Shown here one piece after another: positions 52,802 through 64,000 of a stretch of DNA of 64,000 bases. The stretch's first letter is position 1; each line of letters starts with the position of its first letter. The notes under the pieces are model-generated. The model saw only the letters and a list, made by a program, of their open reading frames with translations. It was not told where the DNA came from and did not search any database. This stretch comes from Zygaena filipendulae (lineage: Eukaryota > Arthropoda > Insecta > Lepidoptera > Zygaenidae). Made by a program: the position numbers and the translations under genes. The stretch spans positions 1,069,001 to 1,133,000 of the forward strand of contig OU015673.1 of NCBI GenBank assembly GCA_907165275.2, in the 5' to 3' direction.

Positions 52802-52990
52802 TACTAGCCGTCGCATTAATTTCGTAGTTCCCGCGGGAATTCTGGGACAAAAAGTACCCTATGTCCCTCTCTGTACCCCTGAAAGTGTCTATGCAAAATT
52901 TCATGATGATCGGTTGAGCCGTTAAGGCGTGAAAGCGTAACAGACAGACAGACAGAGTTACTTTCGCATTTATAATATTAGTAGGGATAA
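52802..52990 (-). mobile_element. Helitron, subfamily C
   Basis: ACTAGCCGTCGCATTAATTT, GTTCCCGCGGGAATTCTGGG, (CAGA)n, TTTCGCATTTATAATATTAG. Confidence 0.8.
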
Positions 52991-53004
52991 TATTATGTTG
53001 ACGA

Positions 53005-53333
53005 CAATGGGCATGTTGACTAATTTTTATTTTTTAGTCCGTCTTGTAGATTATTAAAAAATATTGGACACGTATTTTTTCTTTTTTTACGTAATCAAAA
53101 AATAACGGCGATATATTGAGTTGAAATTTCGCGTGACGTCACTATTCTGACAGTTTGTATGGCAGTTTGTGGTTAGTGACGTCACGACCTCCTCATCCTA
53201 AATTTTAATGCGCTTTATCTCTGTATATTTTAATTTATTTAAAAAAGCAAAAAATACGTGTCTATTGTTTTTTTATTTTCTAACTGACAGACTAATTAGA
53301 ATTTTGATTTTCAATAGTAGTCAACATCCCTAT
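53005..53333. mobile_element. MITE with paired CRE palindromes (copy 8)
   Basis: AATGGGCATGTTGACTAATT and TAGTCAACATCCCTATT ends. TGACGTCA at 53134-53141 and 53177-53184. Close to copy 7. Confidence 0.85.
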
Positions 53334-53529
53334 TTACCAACACAGAAGACCAACTTTGTTTAGTTAGTTTAGTATAAAAATAGATGAAAACCAAATGTTG
53401 CTGGTTTATTTCCGGTCACAAAGCTATTCGTTACAGACACAAACATTGCCTACTTAACGCACCGAAATGTATTATATCCATTTGGTAACGTACTTACGTA
53501 AGTTTTGGAAAATTATGAGCATTATTGTT

Positions 53530-53630
53530 GACCCGATTGGCGCAGTAACCACTTATCAAGAGGTTCCAAGTTCGATTCCCGGTGGGGATGGACTTCCGGG
53601 CGAGTCGCGCATTTGCGACTGTCTCCATTA
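53530..53630 (+). mobile_element. SINE-2 head with deletion
   Basis: GACCCGATTGGCGCAGTAAC then CTTATCAAGAGGTTCCAAGT, GATTCCCGGTGGGGATGGAC. Confidence 0.7.
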
Positions 53631-54223
53631 ATTAATTATTTAATAGGAATGTACAGTTTTAGGCAATACATAGTTTTTTTTTTTTTGTTATTTTTCTGGG
53701 TGTGTTTATATGTTGCCAGACATTAAGGGAATTTAATACTTAGGTTTATTTATTTTTCCCTGTCTTTTTCTCTCCGTATCGAGGGAGAAAGTTGATATTT
53801 CATATTGACGTGTAATTTTTCTACTGTGAAATAAAAAAAATTGTACGTCTCTGGTGGAATTGTGGAATCTTTCTTTTTTTAAATTTCTTCACAAAAATGT
53901 GACCGATTTGTTTTTTTTGCTCAGTTTAGCTAAGATTTCTGTTCTTATGCGTCGCTGTTATTATTAAGATATTGTGATAAAACTTACCAAAATACACTAA
54001 CAAAAAGAATGATAGCATACCCGCAATAATTCATCGGCTTAGAACCACCAAGTTCGGGACCTTGAAAGCCTTGTGATATTTTTGGCAGCACACCAAAAGT
54101 TTTTCACAAATTGTACGTAGTTCGTAGAGACAACACAAAAAAATAACTAAAATGTTAGTAAATGTTAAATTTTATTCATTATTTTCTTAAAAATCAAGGT
54201 GAATATAACTTTTAATCAGTACA
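53631..54223. other. No recognised gene
   Basis: AT-rich; nothing supported. Confidence 0.45.
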
Positions 54224-54400
54224 TAGTATAAAATAAAATCACTTTGTCTGTCCCTATATCCCTATGTATGCTTAAATCTTTAAAACTACGCAACGGATTT
54301 TGATGCGGTTTTCACCAATAGATAGAGTGATTCATGAGGAAGGTTTGTAACTATATTTTATCCTGGAATTACCGCGGGTGAAACCGCACGGGTCAGCTAG
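54224..54400 (+). mobile_element. Helitron, subfamily H
   Basis: Nearly identical to 9.77 kb (TTTAAAACTACGCAACGG, GAGTGATTCATGAGGAAGGT) with a 20-odd bp deletion in the GC box; ends GGGTCAGCTAG. Confidence 0.85.
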
Positions 54401-54504
54401 TTCATAATAATATCATGTGGATTTGGAACCAAATGTTCTTTTATTGTAACTTTTCTAACACTTTTTGTTTCGTCATAAGTCATGTTTAGAGAATAGTTTT
54501 TCGA

Positions 54505-54840
54505 TTGGCTAATTGACTAAACTTTCTTTAGTCCATCTTGTAGATTAATAAAAAATATTGGACACGTATTTTTTCTTTTTTTACGTAACCAAAAAATAAC
54601 GGCGATACATTGAGTTGAATTTAAAAAAAAAAAAATTGAAAAAATAATTCGCGTGACGTCACAACCCGGAGCAGGTTGTACGGGGCGTATACCGAATAAT
54701 AACGTCACGAGTCCCCCATCCTAAAACTATCTATGTGTATTTTCATTAGGTAATTTAAAAAAGCAAAAAATACGTGTCTATATTTTTTTTATTTTCTAAC
54801 TGACGAACTGAGTGAACGAAGTGTAATTAGAAAAAAAAAG
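54505..54840. mobile_element. MITE with CRE (copy 9)
   Basis: ATTGACTAAACTTTCTTTAG and TAACTGACGAACTGAG. TGACGTCA at 54654-54661, other site decayed. Confidence 0.75.
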
Positions 54841-54939
54841 CAGGTACGTAACTCTCTAAGAATAATTTTATAGTTAAACCTATATACCTACCTATATTAT
54901 ACCTATATACGAATAACGACGGATGTGTCTGTGCACGGA

Positions 54940-55016
54940 AAAACCTAAAAAGGTTTATATAGCACTGTTATAATGTTTGTAAATTAGTAAATAAATGAAT
55001 TAAAAAAAAAAAACTT
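54940..55016 (+). mobile_element. Retroposon 3' end with poly-A
   Basis: TATAGCACTGTTATAATGTT, GTAAATAAATGAATT then A-run. Confidence 0.5.
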
Positions 55017-55055
55017 ATTAGAATTTCGGTTTTTCATACCCTGGAATATACCCAA

Positions 55056-55145
55056 TTACTAGCTGTTCCTTGCGGTTCTTCCCACATTCACGTTAATTTG
55101 TTCGTTCCTGCGGGAACTCCGTGAAATCCGTTTTTAGCTGTCGTT
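55056..55145 (-). mobile_element. Helitron 3' remnant
   Basis: ACTAGCTGTTCCTTGCGGTT, GTTCCTGCGGGAACTCC. Confidence 0.55.
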
Positions 55146-55264
55146 CCTAAACCTTCTACATGCCAAAAAGCTTTATAGGTCAAGTCAGTAACTTTTGCTT
55201 ATAAATAGGTATCTACAAAAAATTTTTCTAAGGTTCCAGCTGAAAACCAGCGCTGCCTGACATA

Positions 55265-55335
55265 GTAAAATGTGTGAGATAGCATTTTGCTGAGCCGGGA
55301 CTATTTTGTCGACGACAATTATAATGTCTCATTAA
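55265..55335 (+). repeat. Repeat shared with 12.45 kb
   Basis: TGTGTGAGATAGCATTTTGC, TGAGCCGGGACTATTTTGTC. Confidence 0.55.
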
Positions 55336-56625
55336 GCATAGTTATGCAAAACTGTTGTGTTGGCATATTACATTATTGCAAAGGCAGCGAAATAGGTAAT
55401 ATTGCCATTTCGGCTGAGGCATCTTTTCTTAAAAAAATGCCAAGAAATAAAAAAGGGCCTTTTACATAATAAATTTAATTTATTAACAAAATAACAACGA
55501 AATCCGCTTTACCGCCAATTTTTTTTTTTATTTTACAGTTTGTGCCGAAAGGTAAACGCATCTGTGGCTATACAGTCACGAGAACGCAATGTGTACGATA
55601 GATGAAAGAGTTCTAAATTCAAACAGCACACCGTTTCATACAACATTGCCGGCGCGCTCTTCGTTCCGAATTCAAAGAACGTGCCGGGAAGTGATTTTGG
55701 TTTTTCATTCTACGTAAATATAATAGGTATACTTCGCGTGTTCTTTATTCAAAAGTAATGACAATATTTACGCGCATGCTTAAGAAAAACAAATTTATTT
55801 TCTTTCTTTCTATAACAAGATTATGCAAACCGTACTCATTACGATAAGTAAACACATATGTCTCAGCAGGGTGTTGATATGTTCTTTAGCATAACTATAT
55901 AGTGGTCACTTAGTGAATGCGGTCTACGACGGACTAACAGACTGCGAACTGCTAATTCACTCATCCTGTCTATATACATTATACATACCATAACATTACG
56001 TCATAATCTGACAGACTGATTCATGGAAAGAACAACTCAAACCGCTGCGTTTAAAAATTCAAATTTCTTCCACAAGAATTATTTTTATAACGCAGCCGAG
56101 AAAAGAAACTCAGCTCGTAAGGGGATGAAAAAGGGGTATAAAATTTTGTATGAAGGTAGTGTTGTTTTTGAATTCGAATCATGGAAATCAGTATTACTGT
56201 GCTCCTTACATAGAACCTCCGTACACACCCTGAGAGAAAATAGGGACTTGTTCAGTAAAGTTCGCGACCGAAAAGTTCCCCACCGAAGATTGGTCAACAG
56301 TATTTCTGCTACCGATGTTCGGTTGGGCGCCATATTTGGTCAGTATACTCTCCCGTAGTTTGCACATTATTGACAACGCGCGAGGTCGGTCACTGCGCCT
56401 GCTGGTCACTGATATTGTGTCGCCAACATATCCTTCGGGGAACGAAGATCGACCGAAACCTCTTCGCCCCGATTGATTTCTCTCCGTGTAGAAAGAAAAA
56501 CAAAACCGAAACTACTAAACAGAGTAAAATGAAACTTTTTATTACAAGGAAAAGGATATGATGCTATATTTATCTAGAGATACAATGCAGGCGGAGCAAA
56601 TAATATTTATAATAATCAACTTCAC
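55336..56625. other. No recognised gene, 1.3 kb
   Basis: A 111-codon frame (56023-56358) includes a decayed Helitron-F phrase (GGGGATGAAAAAGGGGTATA), so it is not treated as a gene. No other feature. Confidence 0.4.
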
Positions 56626-56626
56626 A

Positions 56627-56705
56627 ATACACAGATCTACTTGATCTCACAGTAAGCTATTGTTAGCTTGTGTCGTGGAAACCCAGCAAACGTGGTATAA
56701 GATTG
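56627..56705 (-). mobile_element. SINE-2 3' fragment
   Basis: CACAATACACAGATCTACTT, TTAGCTTGTGTCGTGGAAAC, AACGTGGTATAA. Joins the next Helitron directly. Confidence 0.75.
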
Positions 56706-56707
56706 AC

Positions 56708-56824
56708 ATCTAATTTGGCATGCACGTTGTCAGGGGTACAGAAAACGACATAGAGTACTTTTTATCCCGGAATTCCCGCGGGAACTCCGAAATTACCGCG
56801 GGTGAAACCGTGGGGCACAGCTAG
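56708..56824 (+). mobile_element. Helitron, subfamily A, 5' truncated
   Basis: AATTTGGCATGCACGTTGTC to GTGAAACCGTGGGGCACAGC then TAG. Confidence 0.8.
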
Positions 56825-57177
56825 TGATTTTATAAGTGACATAATAAGTTTGTATTGAATCCCTCGTTTAACCTTATAGACTGGAACTACTGGAGTACTA
56901 GGACCAGATGAAGCACAGAAGGTATCAGCGACCACTTAGCGGAGCTAGATCGCCGGAAGTTGTAGCCTTCGGGGGTCCGTCGCGCCGGAAGTGCTCGCGA
57001 AACGAGTCCGTCCCAATTCCAGTCTCATTTCCGTTCTCATCTCCTAATGTGACGGGCGTTAAGTTAAACTTTTTTCACTTTTTCTTTTATTGTTATCCAA
57101 CAAACGGAATTTTGGGTTCGATTCTACTACTGACTGTTAAGGAATTATTTTTGAATTAAATTTAATTAGTATTAAAC
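56825..57177. other. No recognised gene
   Basis: GC-rich patch 56905-57010 (CGCCGGAAGTTGTAGCCTTC) with an 83-codon frame; no domain or splice pair supported. Confidence 0.4.
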
Positions 57178-57380
57178 ACCCGCGTTAATTTCGGTGTTCC
57201 TGCGGGAATTCCGGGATAAAAAGTAGCGCATGTCCTTATTCGTACCCCTGACAATGTGTATGCAAATATTCATCACGATCGGTTGAGCCGTTGAGGCGTC
57301 AAAGCGTAACAGACAGACAGACAGACAGATAGACAGACAGACAGCTAGTTACTTTCGCATTTATAACATTAGTAGGGATT
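57178..57380 (-). mobile_element. Helitron, subfamily C, with (CAGA)n expansion
   Basis: ACCCGCGTTAATTTCGGTGT, CCGGGATAAAAAGTAGCG, about nine CAGA-type units at 57309-57348, then TTTCGCATTTATAACATTAG. Confidence 0.8.
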
Positions 57381-57526
57381 GGTTTACAGGATGAGACCTC
57401 TAAGTTAGTAGATTGCGCTTTATATTTATTACAGGTGTTACCGAGGTAATTTTGAAATCCACGCCGATAAACAGTGGGGTACTTACACCTCATTTAGAAA
57501 CTAATAAAACATGACGTATTAATATA

Positions 57527-58128
57527 TTTTTCACACCACATGCTCGACAATGCCGAATTATATGTCATGTAAACCTTACCGAAAGCAAGACATTATATCT
57601 CTTGGCTTTAGCCGGGTTATAATGTTCTATTGAATTTCATTATAACCCGCTGGTCAATAATGTGATTTTCACTTTCATAATTCTTATTGCTATGTCCATA
57701 ACGTCTCATTTCGCTAAACAGAATGTGTTCTCAGCGGGCGCGGCCAACTCGATTTTCGAAGACCGAAGCCGTGGCCCACTAGATTCGCAGTGAGACGAAC
57801 TTCATTTGTTTGTCAAATCGAGTAGGCCACGCCAGCTGAAAGAAGTGGCTATATAGGATCTACTAAGCCTGGTTTTTTATTGTCTCGCATTATGTGAGAA
57901 AAGTAGAGTATACACCACAGGGATAAAACTGTTTTTTTCTTGGGCGCTTGAATCCCTCACTGCACTCAGGACTCAATCTTAATTCCCTCCCTTTGGTCGG
58001 GAATTAACTTATAACACCCTCGCTGCGCTCGGGAGTTAAATTTGGAGTCCTTCGTTATGTTCAGGATTCAATGTAGCGCCCGTGACATAAAACAGTGCTT
58101 TATCCCCTTGGTGTATAATCTACTATTA
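57527..58128 (-). mobile_element. ~600 bp palindrome-rich element, copy B
   Basis: TTTTCACACCACATGCTCGA to GGTGTATAATCTACTATTA. Inverted, almost identical copy of 30234-30834 (the only difference seen by eye is CTCTTGGC for CACTTGGC). Flanks differ from copy A, which sets the ends. Confidence 0.9.
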
Positions 58129-58512
58129 AAAATATTTTTTTGGATCATATAATATGGCTTTTTGGTTGGCGTTTTGTAAGTTGCCAAGAGAATAAAATTA
58201 GTTACAAATTTTCAAACTCAAACGGAACCTAAACTAGCATGCGGCACCTCTACATATCTCTACACATCTTCTATGGAATATAATATGTACTTACTTCATA
58301 ATTATGTAAATAAGCATAGACGCAAACTTTGTAGTGACAGCAGCGTACCGGCAGACTTGGTGAGGGCAGAAGTGGTCACACGGTGGATCAACAACCTGAT
58401 GAATATTACTGAGCCTGACAGCGCATCAAGTCCGTCCAGTAGTGAAATGTGGACCTGTGATGCCTGATACGACAATGATGATTTTGACACAGCAGGACCC
58501 TTATTCACTTTC
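58129..58512. other. No recognised gene
   Basis: 64-codon frame at 58273-58467 lacks a domain. Confidence 0.4.
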
Positions 58513-58708
58513 AAGATTCAAGTTGCAAATCTGTCGCCAAGCACCTGACGGTGTGCTCCGGCAGCCCCACTTGAAAGCCAGTTCCCATCCCCATTCCAGG
58601 TCGGCAACGCACCTGCATGCCTTCTGGTGTTGCAGATGTCTATGGGCGGCGGTAATCACTTACCATCAGGTGTACCACTTGCCCGTTTGCCCCCTATGAC
58701 ATAAAAAA
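58513..58708 (+). mobile_element. SINE-1, 5' truncated
   Basis: TTCAAGTTGCAAATCTGTCG through CCCCCTATGACATAAAAAAA; lacks the tRNA head. Confidence 0.85.
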
Positions 58709-59275
58709 AAAGACCAACAACATTTCTTGCTCATAACACGCTTCCCAAAAACGCAATCTCAAACGTTCCAGGTGCTCGACTATTAGAAAGTATTTTTGTG
58801 TATGCCATTAAAAGCGTTGTTTATGTGTTTTTTTGAAGCGATACTTCTTAGAGAACGAGGGAAAGATAATTTTTTTAGTGAGTTATCTTAACACGCCTTG
58901 TTATGGTCAAACTGAATGAGGGCCCAGGATTAATTTTTCATGAAGAAAATATTTTGAAAACAGAATAAGGCTTCGAATAATTGAATTCATTCAAATAAAA
59001 CAAAGTAAGGTACCTAATAAATGGAATTTCATTCCCTTGGAGAATAAATTCGAAGGCTCCCATCGATTTAGTTACATTTTAAATGTCTTTTGGATTTCAA
59101 AGTTCTAATTGAGAAACTGAGTGATTTTATTAAAAAACTGACTGACTGACGTACTTAATATAAGGGGTGCCGAAATAACTGAAAAATGCGTAAAATCAAA
59201 GTGAGTTGGTGGTTTATTGGCCCTAGAATATGACATGCCTAATTAGGGTAGTTTAATCTTCGATGTATATAATTA
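58709..59275. other. No recognised gene; diverged repeat at 58830-58930
   Basis: TTTTTTTGAAGCGATACTTC, AACTGAATGAGGGCCC relates to 36.95 kb. Nothing else. Confidence 0.4.
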
Positions 59276-59720
59276 CGACTCCCGAGAGAATCCTGAAATT
59301 TATACATGCGGGTAAAACCGAGACGAACAGCTATTCGTATAAACTACTATAGCTAGTCTCTGCGGTTTAAACTACATTAATTTGAGAGTTTTCGAGCGAA
59401 TTTCGCGAAGTCCTTTCGTAGCTGACTTCTTATCTCTATAAACAACCCATATACCTACCGCTTCCACAGGAACTCCAAAGTAGGTACCCCAATTTACTCC
59501 ATAAAACATCAGCTAATTACCAGTGAAAATCCCGTCGAAATTGGTCCAACCGTTTCGAAGATTCACCCGCGCGTGTTTCGGAATCCCCGCAGGATCTATT
59601 TATATCAGGAACCTTTGCGCACACAGGCAGAATAACCCGTCAAAGTTTTTTCACAATCGGACCAATGATTTCGAAACGCATAGAGGACAGACATACAAAC
59701 TTAAATTTTTATTTATAAAG
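59276..59720. mobile_element. Cluster of decayed Helitron pieces
   Basis: GGGTAAAACCGAGACGAACA then GCTATT at 59310 (+ sense end), GTCTCTGCGGTTTAAACTAC at 59355 and ATTCACCCGCGCGTGTTTCG at 59562 (both - sense). Confidence 0.5.
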
Positions 59721-59827
59721 AAGAAAAAGAAGAAGATAGATATTTTTGTAAAAAGGAATTACAGACCTAAATTATGCAAAAAAATACGTAGGTATACCTA
59801 AGAGGTTAGTGATCCTACTAATATTAT

Positions 59828-60147
59828 AAACTAGCTGCGCCCCGCGGTTTCACCCGCGTGAAAAGTTTTTATATAACAACTTTTTTTTTTCCGACATCCG
59901 TTTTGAATTAAATAAAGCCTATGTGTAGCTCCAGGCTACGCTTAATCTACTTGTGAAAACCGCATGACACTCCGTTCAGTAGATTCGGAGATTATCGCGA
60001 ACAGACAAGCAGACAGATAGAAAAGAATTTTAAAAACTCTTTTTTTATGGTTTTGTGGTTACTCTTCTTTTATTGCCCCCTAGCTGTCTTTTTTCTTAAA
60101 AATATTAAATGTACAGAATCGCGGATTCTACTCTTTTATTAGAATAG
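59828..60147 (-). mobile_element. Helitron, subfamily G
   Basis: ACTAGCTGCGCCCCGCGGTT, CAGGCTACGCTTAATCTACT, AATCGCGGATTCTACTCTTT. Forms a head-to-head pair with the next copy. Confidence 0.8.
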
Positions 60148-60356
60148 AAGATGTGAAAGTGTGGATATTTGGATGTTCGGATGTTTGGATGTTTGGATAT
60201 TTGTTACTCAATCACGCAAAAACGGCTGAACGGAATTGGATGAAATTAGGCATGCACGTTGTCAGGGGTACAGAGAAGGACATAGGGTACTTTTTATCCA
60301 GGAATTCCCGCGGGAACTCGAAATTACTGCGGGTGAAACCGCGGGGCTCAACTAGT
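60148..60356 (+). mobile_element. Helitron, subfamily A
   Basis: AAGATGTGAAAGTGTGGATA, four TTTGGATG-type units, end GGTGAAACCGCGGGGCTCAA then CTAGT. Confidence 0.85.
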
Positions 60357-61411
60357 ATACTAATAAACACTTCGTTCCTTACATTTTGTTATTTTCTCCG
60401 TATTTCTTTACGGGATCATGAAAACTATTTTTAATCTTAAAAAAAAATGATATCGAAACTCATATTAAATTAAACCATAACGATTTACCATATAAATAAA
60501 TAAAAAAAAAAATACATACAATCGAACATAGAACCTCCTCCTTTTTGGAAGTCGGTTAAAAAAAGGAACAATCGCGCCACGCCAGTATGTTACGCACAAG
60601 ACGAGCTACCAAACTTTGTCAGCAAACTTCGCATTAGATTTTGCAAATTATGCCAAAATTAAGTTTCAAAACAAAGACACACAATAGCGCGAAGTTGCCA
60701 CACAGCAAAATTAAATTAACGTACGTGAATACGAAATATTAACAGAGGAAACTCAGTTGGCAAGTTCGGTAGGTATGTGGAAGTGGGAAAACAATTAAAT
60801 GCGCCCATAACGACAATATTTGGCGAACTTCCGAAAGCAAACGGTTCGTTTCCGCCCAAATCCAGTACAGTCGGTCGCAAATTTCAATGTGTCTGTCAGG
60901 TATTTCTGACGTGAGATAGAGTGTTCGGGCACAGGTATATAATAGTAGGTTCGGGTAAGTTTGGAAATGGGTCAAGAACGGATAATCAATAATTGACAGT
61001 CAATCGATAGTAAGGAATTTCAAAAACTAGCATAGTTTTTTTTTTTCAGAAAAAGCTTTATAAAAGTTCGAGTGAAAAAAAAAACACACTTTTACGCGCT
61101 TGTTACATAGATTTTTATATATTATTGTACATTAAAATATATGAAATTGTAGAAAATTGAGCATTTATTAATAATCAATTAAAATCGCGAACGCAATTTT
61201 TTTACCCAACTTTACAAAACCTCGTATATCTCGGAAACTAAATGCTGAGAACTGGTACCTTTTAGCTTGGACGCCTACATATGTAAAATATATATATTGC
61301 CCTCTACCCGAATGTACCCTTAAATTTATATTCTCGCCATGAAATTAATACAACAAAAAAAAAATTATATTAAGACTGTTTTGGAGTGCACATAGACATA
61401 ATTATATCAAT
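60357..61411. other. No recognised gene, 1.05 kb
   Basis: GAAGTCGGTTAAAAAAAGG trace at 60548. A 78-codon minus frame (60739-60975) in moderately GC-rich sequence has no recognised domain. Confidence 0.4.
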
Positions 61412-61584
61412 GTGGGGGTGGATTTTGTGTGATGAACACGGTTCCATTTTCCAGGCTGGGTGGGTATATATATCTATAGTATAATATATATGTAATAATA
61501 TGTGTAGTATCTACCACGTTTGCTTGGTTTCCATGACACAAGCTTATAGTTCGCGTAGATCTGTGTTGTGAAGTGGATTATTAA
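61412..61584 (+). mobile_element. SINE-2, head missing
   Basis: GTGGGGGTGGATTTTGTGTG, TTCCATTTTCCAGGCTGGGT, ACCACGTTTGCTTGGTTTCC, GTTGTGAAGTGGATTATTAA. Confidence 0.75.
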
Positions 61585-62370
61585 AAAAAAAAAATATATG
61601 AAGGCCTGCATTCGTCGTAAAAACTCTTTTTTACGGATGATTTTTTACGGAACGAGAATGCTTTACATCAAGTGAGAGTAGTCATGGTAGAATTGTATCT
61701 TCTTATTCAGAAGACGGGGGTTCGATCTCGAGCTCTCTGTGATCTATATGTAGGAACCAAATTGATAACGAAGAGCTTGTGGTGCAGCAAAACATTGTTA
61801 CTTTGACGAAAAACATACAATATAAAGTCCTGAAACGATGTACCATGTTGTAGTCTATCTCTATGCCGAATTACCTTCATGCAAACATCGAAATTACTAA
61901 AAATATCTTGACATGGCATAATTAGTTTTATCATTCATCTAAACCAGTTCAAAAGTATAAATTTTTTTACGTAACTGTAAATTGACACAAACAAAAACCG
62001 ATACCTCCATAATGCGCTATCCTGGTTCACGATATTTGAAAGTCATCTTTTACCTCTATATTTTCGTATAATAAGCCATTTATATGTACTAACTCTCCAC
62101 TGTTACTATACAATGTACCTTATAAATAATACATTGTAAATTGTACATCGATTCTCAGACTTAATGAACAGTGGGAAAGGGCCAAGTTCTCATAACTGCG
62201 CCCCGACCAACCCCGTACTTTGGTTGTGTGACAACGAACTCGCTACAAACGATGTACGGGCGAACGAATATGGCTCAACTTCGTGTACCTACGTTTCAAG
62301 CGATAGCATGTCCGTGTTTCAGCGGGCGCTGAAGCGGAAGCGGAAGAGGGAGCGGGACAGAACTGTTCAT
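61585..62370. other. No recognised gene
   Basis: A B-box-like GGGGGTTCGATCTCGAG at 61718 is isolated. 62164-62370 is moderately GC-rich with GAAGCGGAAGCGGAAGAGGG; its 81-codon frame runs into the retroposon tail, so it is not called. Confidence 0.4.
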
Positions 62371-62440
62371 ATTGTTTGTTTCTTTTTCTTGTGTGTTGTG
62401 CTGAAATAAATGTATTTTCTTTTTCTTCCTTTTTTTAATA
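62371..62440 (+). mobile_element. Retroposon 3' end
   Basis: TTTCTTGTGTGTTGTGCTGA, AATAAATGTATTTTC; inverse copy at 50.95 kb. Confidence 0.6.
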
Positions 62441-62770
62441 TTTTTTTGCCATTAATGTGCCAAAATTGACTTTTTGATCGTTTTGTTACAGATTTCAATA
62501 TAATCTTTGATGTTTTAGTTCTTTCATAACGGCTGAGGTCTGGAAATGTTTCTAGTGATGAGAGCTTTAAAAAAAATTATTAAAAGTTGTTGATAAACAT
62601 CAAAAATTACTGTTTTAATTTTGAGTGTAACGACTTTTTTATCAATGTGTAGAAAAAAGGAGTTTTTGAATAGGTTGTCAATTTTTTAGTTACCTACTGC
62701 GCGAAAAGGTGAAATTGCAACAATTTTTTTTTTATTTATATATTTGGAGTTCGAATCTTTGTTTTGTTTG
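62441..62770. other. No recognised gene
   Basis: AT-rich; nothing supported. Confidence 0.45.
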
Positions 62771-62774
62771 TTTT

Positions 62775-62925
62775 TCCTCTTATCCACCCACGATAATTCC
62801 TCAGTTCTGTAAAATAAAAGTACCTTTTGTCCTTTGATGTAACCCTGACAACGGGTATGCAAAATATCGGGATAATCGGTTGAGTAGCTAAGGCGTAAAT
62901 GCGTACCAACAGGATAACATACACG
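62775..62925 (-). mobile_element. Helitron remnant, subfamily C
   Basis: AATAAAAGTACCTTTTGTCC, AACCCTGACAACGGGTATGC, GATAATCGGTTGAGTAGC. Confidence 0.6.
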
Positions 62926-64000
62926 TTTTTTCCTTTTAATGTATTACATAGTTAATCTAAATGCAGATAACCGATTTATCTGATGCGTATTAAGGGGTAA
63001 AATTCTGAATTCAATGGATTTTTTTCTTTTCGCTACTGGGCCTAATTTATAAAAGGAAGCGATATTAATATGAACTAAAACTCAAGTATATTATTCAGAG
63101 TGACTCAACCTTTTATGCATAAAAATTCATAAGCCTACAAAACCTTAATAAATCCTGAGCATAATAATCATTGCTTTAGACAAATAATCACTAAATTAAT
63201 ATTTATTAGATTTTATCAAACGAGTCATCCCTTCAAAATATGTGTTGTATATAACTATATATTATTTCTACTGTTCTTAACAATGTTAAGAAACTAACTC
63301 ATTCATATACTTTAAAAATACAATTGATTGGAATTGGATTGGATTAGATTGGATTGAGTACAAGGAAATGTAGTTTTATGTGAACTGTTCTTTTAAAAAA
63401 ATATTTTCTTGGTGATAGATTTCTATGCTCTTGTAAATTCAATGAAGACTTTTGTATTTGATTCAAAATATCTTTTTTTAAGTTAAAGAATTAAAGTTCT
63501 GGCAGCGAGGAACATTGGCAAGTGAAAAAAAATTGTCGTGAAATATTATTTTTTGTTTTCTTTAGTAAACAGACGTACGTTCTGATTTGTGCTTCCCTTC
63601 TCTAAAGAATACAGTAACAGCTTATACGTACCCGCCATCTTTCATGACTTAGTCCACGCAATTATACTACATCGGTCCCACCATTCTGGCATTCAATAAT
63701 ATGCGCATATTTATTGCGGACCACCAGACTCCACACGTAATGTCCTACAATCATGTATATATATAATTACGATACGTACATTCGTACGGTCTATCATATA
63801 AATAAATAATACAATACAATTATGCAGACTTTTGGAGTGTTTAAGATGGGTTGTTGTGAATTCGTCACATATCCTTATAGGTACCTATAGGTTATAAAAA
63901 GTTTTACTCATACTTTGGGCTTTGCTTGAAACCGACACGATAACTTTCTGTTTTAGATCTGGATTAAATTATAAACTGCTTTAATAATAATTACTTTCCT
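62926..64000. other. No recognised gene; ATTGG microsatellite
   Basis: A short (ATTGG)n-like tract at 63328-63357. No exon, ORF or further repeat recognised to the end of the window. Confidence 0.4.

Noticed and set aside
56023..56358. 111-codon frame
   Set aside because: Includes decayed Helitron F sequence and no recognised domain or splice signal.

Overview
The window is AT-rich, repeat-dense eukaryotic DNA that looks like a butterfly or moth (Lepidoptera) chromosome. The evidence is several dozen short non-autonomous Helitrons of the kind known in Lepidoptera (AT-rich 5' end starting TC, 3' hairpin of CCGCGG type, final CTAG before a host T), two tRNA-headed SINE families, 3' ends of non-LTR retrotransposons with microsatellite tails, and many palindromic MITE-like elements. 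There is no operon structure, no bacterial-type coding density, no rRNA and no convincing functional tRNA gene.

Only two stretches look like host coding sequence. At 22743-22886 (+) lies a 48-codon, phase 0-0 internal exon for transmembrane helix 4 and the start of extracellular loop 2 of a biogenic-amine GPCR (octopamine/tyramine-receptor-like). No other exon of that gene could be recognised here, so much of the window may be intron of a very large gene. At 8681-8820 (-) is a weaker candidate exon: 140 bp, open, with polypyrimidine-AG acceptor and GTAAGT donor, but no recognised family.

Everything else that can be named is mobile or derived from mobile DNA. 0-17.7 kb: Helitrons of several subfamilies, tandem and inverted Helitron pairs, a MITE with paired TGACGTCA sites, TIR elements (7.4, 11.0, 13.5 kb) and SINEs. 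17.7-19.0 kb: a Helitron whose internal 8-bp motif has expanded to about 143 copies. 20-24 kb: TIR elements, MITE/Helitron chimeras and the GPCR exon. 26.9-31.1 kb: two LINE reverse-transcriptase tails, one interrupted by a ~600 bp element whose near-identical inverted copy lies at 57.5 kb. 32-38 kb: nested Helitron-in-MITE, a SINE with a duplicated head, and TIR elements. 39.5-40.5 kb: a compact terminal-repeat retrotransposon (218 bp LTRs, 4 bp target duplication) inside a Helitron. 42.5-43.9 kb: an unexplained GC-richer block. 44.6-64 kb: inverted MITE pair, tandem Helitrons, a 345 bp (GAAAT)n retroposon tail and further Helitrons and SINEs.

I see no new multi-gene system. The most unusual things are structural: satellite birth inside a Helitron, the miniature LTR element, the young inverted 600 bp pair, MITE-dispersed CRE palindromes, and shared MITE-Helitron junctions. 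Element assignments rest on reading repeats by eye; boundaries are approximate unless a junction is described.
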